A stretch of 64,000 nucleotides of DNA from NCBI RefSeq assembly GCF_964340395.1, contig NC_135571.1, positions 2,163,111 to 2,227,110 on the forward strand. The letters run 5' to 3'. The position numbers and the translations under genes are program-made. Positions within the stretch are counted from its first letter, which is position 1, and each line of letters opens with the position of its first letter. This DNA comes from Glandiceps talaboti (Eukaryota > Hemichordata > Enteropneusta > Spengelidae). Shown here piece by piece: positions 13,006 to 24,166 of the stretch. Under the pieces are notes generated by a model that did not search any database, was not told the DNA's origin, and saw nothing but the letters and a program-made list of their open reading frames with translations.

Positions 13006-16000
13006 ACGTGAGCAAATGTACAAAATGTGTGTGTGTGTACATATATTTCATGCTATAATGTGTTGTTGTTTTCTGAAACTTTTTTTGAGGCTTGATAAAC
13101 TATCTGTACATGCATGTTTTCAAAGAAAGACATAATTTTCTAAAAACCTGCATGGATGACAAAAACGAAGCAGTAGATCTTTCATATTTGTCTCTTTATT
13201 ACAGCACTTTGTGAACACCAATGATCTTCATTAAACTTTTATCTAAGGTTGTTGAAATAATACCTTCATTTCCTGCATCTGAGCTAGGTTTGATTTCTCT
13301 TGTTCGATCACACAGTTAGCACTTTCAAGCTGGGTCTTGTGTTCTTCAATCATACTTTCTGCTTCTTTCAACTTTTCATCCATGCACTCTATGAAGAAAG
13401 AATCACTTTTACAATCTTTTCAATTTTTCATGTTTTAATAATTGTGATACATATTCTGCCATACAAACATTAGAGATGAGACTATACTCATTATAAGCAC
13501 CATACCGAAGCACCAAAGTATTTTAACAAATGAAAAGTGAGTGCATTTTGATCACAAATATGGTTTTGAATGACACTAACTAGCTTTGAAAGCGATTTCT
13601 GGAACATAAAGTTATACCATTGTCAGAACTGACAGGTTTTACAAATTCTAGAATAAGTTTTCATTTTTTATAAAGAGAACGAGTTCTTCAAAATAAAGTT
13701 GACGAATAAATTGTTGAATTCATACCTTTTTCATCGTGCATGGTTGTGATTCTGTCCATGTTTTCTTTCATTTGCTGTTGAATGTCACTGATATTTTGAT
13801 CTTTCTCTTTCAATTCTTGTGACAGGGTTTGTAACTGGTTGAAAAAAAATGATGGAATGGGGTAAAGATGATGTAATGAGTAATTGCAATGTAACTTGTC
13901 ATGGCAATGAACCTGTTGTCATGGTAATGAACCTGTTGTCAGTTCCAAGATGCACTTTGTGAATATCCTCATACAGTGCCATGTATTCTGTATGCACAGT
14001 GAGGTATGCACTAGTCTAGTTCCTACACAGTATATCATTACCATTTACACCTCCCCTTGTTAGAGACCACATTGGCATCCAGACTTGGTTTGCTCACACT
14101 CCTCAGAGGGATGTTTGTCACCTGACCATACCCTGGATCTATTAATTAAAAACTTTCTGTCATTATGATGTTAAATCTTTGTTCTATAAAATCACTCACA
14201 ATTAGAGAGATCAAGTCTTTCCATCATTTCATGATGGAAATGTTATTTCAAATGATGTAATAAAGACAATACAAGCCAAAAAGTTATCAAATAAATTACA
14301 TCATCTCATACAATGAATTTTGGAACTGGAAAATCGACCATGATTTTAGCCAACTTGAGATTGGCTATCTGGTTCAATATTCTGGTTCTGGTGACTGACA
14401 CTGACAAGCTAGACATGTGCAGGCAAGTTATTTTTACTTTGCACGTACACTGCCTGCATTCTGTTAATTCCTGAGGATGCGAAATTTGTGAAAAGTTTTC
14501 AGACAAAATCTATATATTTCTAAATTCTATAAAGAGTTCTCCATTGGACTATGTAAGTATATAGTGATTATGACAAACCTTTTCCTGCAGACAACTTTCT
14601 TCTGTTTGGAATTCTTGTTTGATTTTCAGATTTTCTTCTTGTTCTTTGGACACTACATGGAGAGAGAATTAATACATAAGACATTTTTACACAGTGTTTG
14701 ATTTGTAATGATAACCAAAAATTACATTCATGACATTGTGTACCTAATTATTGACTGAATAAACACCTAGTAGCAGCTAAATAAACAAGACATTTCAAAT
14801 AAACTGAACAGTACTGTAATTGTAATAATGGTGTGTATATTTTAGATTTTTGCTCACAAATGTACTACTGGTCTATTGAAGTCTTCTACCACATTGAACT
14901 TAATAGAGGCCATGGTTTCAATCCCAGGTTCTCACATTAGTGTTATCTTATCAGTGGAGCCATTAGGATTTAATACATAGCATTATTCTTCGTTCTGGGC
15001 CAACTTTTTCTATAGTTTTGTCAGAAAACTGTTTTTCACACCTAAAGTTTAATCAATCCTTTTCCAAAGTGGGCCTTTAAAATGGAATGAAACCAAACAC
15101 AGTGGTACATTAACTATATAACAACAAACTTACATTTTACAGAAAGTTCGTTCAGCGTAGCATTATGCTTCAGTGTCAGCTCTTTAAACTTTTCAGACAA
15201 CTCCTGTGTAAAAGCAAAATACATTTCATTCTTGTTTATATTTATTTATTTATTTATTTATTCAGGTAAACCAACGGGCATAAAGCCCATTTACAGGCAC
15301 CTTTAGAAACAAATAAGGAAAAACAAGCACTAAAAAGATAAAAACAAGGGGTAGCAATAACAGAAAGAAGTGACATGACATAAAAGGCAAACACAGAAAT
15401 AAAAACAACAAAACAGGAAAAATTATTAAAAACACGCAGCCTGAAGCACACGCCGAAAGGCGGAAACAGGACTAAATAAATCTATGTTTGGATTTGCTAT
15501 ATTGATCAGTATATCACTGGCTACAGAAATGATTTGAATTAGCAACAACAATTATAGTTTCTTATCTAACATGTTTTCTGAACTAAAATTTACTTTTTTG
15601 CATTGTTTTAGGCTTTCCAGACCTCATAGGTAGGCTGTCTCATCTCAGCTAGTGTCTGAACTACACTCTACCTATTTCTATAGGGTTCCTCACTGAAAAT
15701 TATGGATAATTATAGAAGCTGGTAGCCTGAAATCCATGCGGACTGGATTTTTACATTTTTCTTTCCAATCAGATAACTTTCCAATCAGATTAATTGGAAA
15801 GAAAGACGTAAAAATCCAATTTGTAATAATTTAAAAAACAATATGTGTACAGAAGACATATAAACTTACTTCATACTGTTGGATAGTTTGGTTGCTAGAT
15901 TCCTTCACTGCATCACGGTCTCCTTCAAATACTGTGAGTTTATCTTGAACTTTGGCAGTGTGGTCTTTCAGTAAGTTACACATTTCACGTGTAGAGTCTA

Positions 16001-16180
16001 TCCTGAATACAATACACAACCAAAATATTTGATAATTTAAAAAAAAAAGTTAAAAAAATTATTGTACAGTATTTATGATATCCGAAAAAAAGCTCTTTCT
16101 GGTTGTCCATCTGTCTGTGAGTGTGTGAGTGTGCGTGCGTGCGTGCGTGCGACAATGCATGCTTGCATATGCATGCCTGC

Positions 16181-16239
<59 letters not shown>

Positions 16240-18915
16240 ATCCAAAGTGGGCCTTTACATCACTTTGGGAACACGATCTATGAGTACCATATTGATGATA
16301 CACATAAAAGAGTTACATTTATTCAGTTCATGGTATTGCGCTACATTTTTAAGTACCTTCAAATGAAAATTCATCTGTGTTGGTAAACCATAGGATCAAA
16401 TTAAACTTAAATTTAAAATTAAATTTTTATTCCAAACACAAACTTGAAAATTGTCCCTGACATTTTCCACGGCACAAACAAGTATATAATTATATCTACA
16501 AATACTGAAGTGAGTGAGACAAAAAATTCAAAGGTACAATTTTTCAAGTTTGTGTTTGGAACAAAAATTTAATTCAATACTATATGTGTTAAGTACAGTA
16601 TTATTTTTTAATAACTGATTTATGATTAAAATAGTCAGGGTCATAGGTCAAGGCCCTCTATTATTATTTTCAAGCCTTACAAATTCATTTTTGTTGACTC
16701 AATTCTATAAAATGTCTTGTATGTGTACTTGTACTACCAATTCAGGTAACGTGTTATTCTCTGGCTACTCAAAGGAAATGATAATTAAATGTAAAGAGTA
16801 TTCTTCAGTAGAATTTTATGTTCAAGGAATAAAATACAAGATCATCATTATACCACCAATAAAGTGAAAATCTTGTGTGAGTGTATTTTTAACTTACTTC
16901 TGTATGATTTCAACTCTATTATCCATTTCATCTTGCAGTTTTGCACTCAAGTTTTCATACTGAAGCTGCAGAGTAAAATAAACAAAAAATTAGAATCAAT
17001 TGTTAAATTTGTAACAATAGCATCAAACTCTGAGGTTTATGTTGATTAGGCAACACACTGACTACCCTATGTATGAACAATGTTACTTGCCAAGCACAAA
17101 TATTTTTATCGAGTATATGCAGAGATTAATTTTTACTCATGTTAGTCAGTCTATACTGGCCGAATCTGTGACTCTACAGTACACTCTTTCACTATCAGTG
17201 AACAAGTGTATGGTTATAGATTCAGCGCTAGCAACCAAACAGGCTAGCTCCTTGTATTATTGTAAGGCCAAATAAAAAAAGTTGTTTGGTTCCGGTTACC
17301 TGACCCCACCTAGTTTTTCATGCCGACCCTAAACCTTTTTTTACGTATCTGAGAAAACTAATAATAAAATCGCGAAAATCGTGAAGTCTTGCAAGAAATA
17401 GTGGGTGCAGAAACTGCCATCAACTTAAAAAGACAATATAAAACTATTCTTCCAATCTGTAATGGCTGTACATCTGATAGCAAGAAATAAACAACACAGA
17501 GACTATTTGGAAAACAATGGAAAACCTGAACTAGACAATCACACATGAAAAAAAAAATATAATAAGATAAAATAAAAAATCTACCTACCACACCTATTTT
17601 AAAATTGAATGTGATCGGAACCTCACAATTTTTTTTTACGTCTAAGCACACTTTCTTAATTGAAACATCTTGCCATTACTGTACATCCTAGACAGACGAT
17701 ACCCTTAAATGGTGTTTGATCTTTCAAAAAAAATACAATAACTGAATACTTCCACAGGATGTTTAGAGACAGTATTTTAAATATATGAAATATTACACTG
17801 GTAAACTTAGTTATTTATATTCAAACATTTTTATGTTTGACTACTGAAAATAGACAAAGGAAAGAAATAAAACTTTATGTATCAGCAAAAATTCTTTGAG
17901 AATTAAAACTGAAATGCCACATCAATGTAGGCATACTCAACATTTCCAGATACAGCTACTGACATTGAAGCATTGCAGGAATACTAAACATTCACAGGTA
18001 CAACTGCCGTCATTGAAGCATTGCAGGAATACTCAACATTTACAGGTACAACTGCCGACATTGAAGCATTGATGATCGGAACTTGAAGTTACAAACAGGG
18101 AAAGTAAACGAATAAATTGAATTAATAACACTTGGTACTGCATGTTGGAACAGCAGTACTTGTATTACAATTCATGGTTTGATTAAATCAGTTTTATGGA
18201 ATCTTTATGTGTACATGAAATGGCAGGGGAACTGGAAATTTGTTTGTGAGGTAACTATTATGTAAAGAGGCCATAAAACTGTTCTTATCAAATGATGGAA
18301 TGTAATGCATGTCTATGTACTTCTAACATGCTGTACCAAGTGTTATCAATCCAATCCTGTTTGTAACAGGTTCTGTTCGTCAATGCTTTGATGTCAGCAG
18401 CTGTATATGTTACATTTCTGGGTTTAAACCATCATTAGTTTATGAAGACTCTGTTGAGACTAACCTGTAACTCCAGTATGGATTTTCTTTGGGATTCAAT
18501 GGTATGCTGAGCATCAGTGATCTTTTTATCCTGAATTAAGTAAATAGAAATAAAGAACAAACCTCACCATCATGGGATTATAACAATTCATTTCAATGGA
18601 TGTTTCACATGACAGCACTTCAAGTAGTGACAGCATATTTGAGAGGGGAAACAAGGTAATCTTGGCCGCACAAAAATTCTCAGCCTATATTTACAAATAA
18701 AAGACTCGTAGTGACAAAGGCCCCTTAGGTCACTCGTATTTGCTTGGCTGAACGAAGAATAATATTGGGGAATAACATCTCAACATATTATCCAAAGATC
18801 TTACCTTCTGCTTGATTTCCATTTCAGTGGATACTTTCCATCTTCTAATCTTCTCAGCTTCTTGTTGTAGTTTTGTATGTAGGTTAGTTATTTTTTCTGT
18901 ACCTACAACCTGACT

Positions 18916-18959
<44 letters not shown>

Positions 18960-21900
18960 GCTGCTGCTGCTGCATTCTTGCAGGACTAGCACTGGTTATG
19001 TTAGATGTAACTCTCTGTCTTGGTGTACTTGGTGCATTGATAGTGAAATTACTCTGGTTACCATTTTGTTGTGTTTGTGACTGAGCAGCAAACTGTCAAT
19101 AAATGGAAATCAACAGAATACTTACTAATACTGATAGTTAAATTATAACTCACATAAATTAATCATAAAATAGATCGAACTACTGGTTTGACTGCAGAAT
19201 TGAAGTATAAAGATGTTGATATATTCCATATTACAGGCTTGAAATTAACAGTTCGTGCCTTCAGCACTCGCAGTTCCTATCAGTACGTATTAGTGCTACG
19301 GAGTAAGGCGGCGACTTTGTTTTAGATGAAACATAGCAAAAAAGGCACGAATGACTGTCAACAGTCTACTCATCAGTCAGTCTAAGCAGTTCATCCAATC
19401 AGTGAACCCCAACTGTTAAGTGATGTAAACATGACGTCCTGGGCTGATGAATATATCATATTTGGACATTACATAATTGCCCCAATAAACACTAACTTTA
19501 TGTGGGGACTGTATTATCGGTTAGAATTTTGTGATTGATTAACAAAGTTAGGAACTAGACTAAATGTCCATCAGTAGTATACAGAAGCCAGAAAATAGCT
19601 CAATATGAGGTCATTAACAAATTAAGTTTTGAACTCCTGCAGTGTGAATTATTGTAGTAGTAGTGTGCTGACTTTTATTAGAGGAACTTTGAACTTATTG
19701 ATGTTGTGCATTCCAAGGTTTGCTGTCGTAAACTCTTGGTGTTTTACTTTCATCTCTTAAAATAGAAATTATGATATCAATGGTGAATTCTTCACATCCT
19801 AATGTATGACCTCAATTATCTGCCTGTCTTCTGGAAAGTATGTCTTACATTTCATAAGATACTGGTATACCACTGATATATATCAAGTAATTACATTATG
19901 GTAGCTGTGATTCTTTCCCGTAATGCAATGATATCGCTTGGGGACAGACATCCTGGGAGACATGAAATATATTCATTTCAGTCTCTGCAGTTTAATAAAC
20001 TAAAGTCTGTGTAATATCAAATAGTGTTGATTGAAATGACACAGTGTTTTTTATTATAAAGCAGGTGAAGTCTACTCTATTCATCGAGTACTGTAATTTT
20101 ACTGGGATTCCATACAATGAATTAAAAAAAAATTTAAGTTGATCATATTTCCCCCTTTTCTGTTAACTAATACTGATCTCTGTATAACATTATTAATAAC
20201 TGTTGATTGAAATGACAGTCTTTTTATGAAAGATGGAAAGCATACACAAATCATCCCCAAGTTCCCTAGTCATTTACTGGGGCTCATCACCAAAATTATA
20301 GTACAATAAATTAAAAAGTATTTCAGTTTATCATATTTCCCCTTTTTCTGTTAACTAATACTGATCTCTGTATAACATTATTAATAACTGTTGATTGAAA
20401 TGACAGTGTGTTTATGAAAGATGGAAAGTATACACAAACCTACCCCAAGTTCCCCAGTCATTTACTGGGGCTCATCACCAAAATTATAGTACAATAAATT
20501 AAAAAGTATTTCAGTTTATCACATTTCCTCTTTTTCTGTTAACTAATACTGATCTCTGTATAACATTATTAATAACTGTTGATTGAAATGACAGTGTGTT
20601 TATGAAAGATGGAAAGTATACACAAACCTACCCCAAGTTCCCCAGTCATTTACTGGGGCTCATCACCAAAATTATAGTACAATAAATTAAAAAGTATTTC
20701 AGTATGATCACATTTCCTCTTTTTCTGTTAACTAATACTGATCTCTGTATAACATTATTAATAACTGTTGATTGAAATGACAGTCTTTTTATAAAAGATG
20801 GAAAGCATACACAAACCTACCCCAAGTTCCCCAGTCATATACCGGGGCTCATCACCAAAATTATGGTACAATAAATTAAAAAGTATTTCAGTTTATCACA
20901 TTTCCTCTTTTTCTGTTAACTAATACTGATCTCTGTATAACATTATTAATAACTGTTGATTGAAATGACAGTGTGTTTATGAAAGATGGAAAGCATACAC
21001 AAACCTACCCCAAGTTCCCCAGTCATTTACTGGGCTCATCAACAAAATTATAGTACAATAAATTAAAAAGTATTTCAGTTTATCATATTTCCCCATTTTC
21101 TGTTAACTAATACTGATCTCTGTATAACATTATTAATAACTGTTGATTGAAATGACAGTCTTTTTATGAAAGATGGAAAGCATACACAAACCTACCCCAA
21201 GTTCCCCAGTCATTTACTGGGGCTCGTCACCAAAATTATAGTACAATAAATTAAAAAGTATTCCAGTTTATCATATTTCCCCATTTTCTGTTAACTAATA
21301 CTGATCTCTGTATAACATTATTAATAACTGTTGATTGAAATGACAGTCTTTTTATGAAAGATGGAAAGCATACACAAACCTACCCCAAGTTCCCCAGTCA
21401 TTTACTGGGGCTCATCACCAAAATTATGGTACAATAAATTAAAAAGTATTCCAGTTTATCATATTTCCCCATTTTCTGTTAACTAATACTGATCTCTGTA
21501 TAACATTATTAATAACTGTTGATTGAAATGACAGTCTTTTTATGAAAGATGGAAAGCATACAAAAACCTACCCCAAGTTCCCCAGTCATTTACTGGGGCT
21601 CGTCACCAAAATTATGGTACAATAAATTAAAAAGTTCATTTTACTAGGGTTCTTCACCAAAATTATGGTGCAATAAATTTAAAACTATACCAGTTTTACC
21701 ATATTCCTTTTAGTGGGGTTCCAAAACCTTAGCAAAAACAAATAAATTGACAATCAAAAGAAGAGCTCTGCAGTGTTGACTCAAAAGGTTGGTAATATTA
21801 GATGTGATGTCATATCTAATGCCTAAAGATTCATTCCACATCAATGATTTGCTGATATCTTTTGAATGTGACATGAAGCAGATGATACAGTATGACTTAA

Positions 21901-23949
21901 GAGACTCACTAAATGTCAAGTATTTATCACATTAACCTCTCTAATTTATCTATTATCATCTAGAATTACCAATACATTGCAAAATAGTGGTACTCAGCTT
22001 TGTTCTTCATTTTTTCAATGGTTATGCTCCTTACAATTTTCAATGGTTGATAGGTGCCTTACAATTTTCAATGGTTGATAGGTGCCTTACAATTTTCAAT
22101 GGTTAGGCTCCTTACAATTTTCAATATTTAATAGGTGCCTTACAATTTTCAATGGTTAGGCTCCTTACAATTTTCAATATTTAATAGGTGCCTTACAATT
22201 TTCAATGGTTAGGCTCCTTACAATTTTCAATAGTTAGGCTCCTTACAATTTTCAATAGTTAGGCTCCTTACAATTTTCAATACACAAATGTAGTTAGGCT
22301 CCTTACAATTTTCAATAGGCTCCTTACAATTTTCAATGGCACCTATCAACCAGGTTGATAGGTGCCTTACAATTTTCAATAGTTAGGCTCCTTACAATTT
22401 TCAATAATTAGGCTCCTTACAATTTTCAATGGTTAATAGGTGCCTTACAATTTTCAATAGTTAGGCTCCTTACAATTTTCAATAGGCTCCTTACAATTTT
22501 CAATGGCACCTATCAACCAGGTTGATAGGTGCCTTACAATTTTCAATAGTTAGGCTCCTTACAATTTTCAATAGGCTCCTTACAATTTTCAATGGTTGAT
22601 AGGTGCCTTACAATTTTCAATGGTTGATAGGTGCCTTACAATTTTCAATAGTTAGGCTCCTTACAATTTTCAATAGGCTCCTTACAATTTTCAATGGCAC
22701 CTATCAACCAGGTTGATAGGTGCCTTACAATTTTCAATAGTTAGGCTCCTTACAATTTTCAATAGGCTCCTTACAATTTTCAATGGTTGATAGGTGCCTT
22801 ACAATTTTCAATGGTTGATAGGTGCCTTACAATTTTCAATGGTTGATAGGTGCCTTACAATTTTCAATGGTTAGGCTTTTTACAGGGGAAATGATGTTGG
22901 TTTGGTCTTTCACTCATAGGACATAATATTTTGACACAAAGATAAGATGCATTTTTGAACAACAACAGAGACACAACACACACAGCATGATCCTTTACCC
23001 AATCACATTGAAAAACGGTAAGCAAATTGTTATTCAGTCACACACAGCACAGTAGAAAAAGGAATCTACATACAAGGAGTAACACTGAAGTAAATCACTT
23101 TCTTTATGTGCTAGTACACTCGTTTATAGCATTCATATCAAGTGCAAAAATATACTGTTTCAATTAGTTTATTTACAAGCTCAGCATGTGGCCTTTCTAA
23201 TGTGGTCGATTAGCAATTGAAACAGTATACTTTTACATTTGATATGGATGCTATAAACAATTTTCGTAAATACAGAAAATGCTTTACTTTGGTGTTATGG
23301 GTTGTACATTACACATGGACTTGACGATTTTAATGGCTTCAATTGTTTACTTTCCAGCTGATAATTAACATGGTAACTCTGTCTACTTCAAGTTCGATGG
23401 CCCCGCTCAGTGCAGTGTAGGGCACAATTGTTTCTTTTGTATTTGAAGTTGTCTGAGTTGTAACAGAATATGTGTAAAAAATATCATATGATATGAGTGA
23501 AACACCAAGGCAATATCATTTCTACATTGTCAGTTGACTACTAAGTAGTATTTGACACTGTGTTTTGCTAAGGTTGGGGAACCTTGGTAACAGAAAGGGG
23601 GAATATGGTAAAATAACTTAGTTTCCCATAATACATTTTACCATAATTTGGGTGGGGAACCCCGGTAACATGACATGGGAACATCGGGTAGATTTGACCA
23701 ATTTACTGTGTGTGATAAATGAATGAATGTCGTCAGGATAGAAGATTTTTATACCTGGTTATATGAAACTTTGTATCTTAGTTAATTTATTTTTCTCACA
23801 CTGAACGTACAATTACCTTTTTTTTTTCCACTGTAAGCTCTCTATTATATATTGTCAATGTATCATCTTTTTATGTTCAAGGTGACTTATAACTTAGTCT
23901 GATGGGCTGGGAGGTATTTTATTACCTCATGTCACTGTAATAAAATATT

Positions 23950-24018
<69 letters not shown>

Positions 24019-24021
24019 TTC

Positions 24022-24081
<60 letters not shown>

Positions 24082-24104
24082 TTCCTACTACTACTACTAC
24101 TACC

Positions 24105-24166
<62 letters not shown>

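Larger units (their letters stand above)
13389..15133. other. SYCP1 introns 6-8 region (between exons 9, 8, 7 and 6)
   Basis: Apart from exons 7 and 8, these introns (13389-13725, 13835-14578, 14653-15133) hold ordinary AT-rich sequence. Near 14880-15080 there is a decayed repeat with the phrase CAATCCCAGGTTCTCACATT, the complement of the GAACCTGGGATTGAAA phrase found near 7798 and 49740. No further exon seen. Confidence 0.4.

Noticed and set aside
22014-22878. CRISPR-like appearance of the repeat array
   Set aside because: The genome is eukaryotic, linkers are repeated rather than unique, there are no cas genes, and the core is a tandem repeat.
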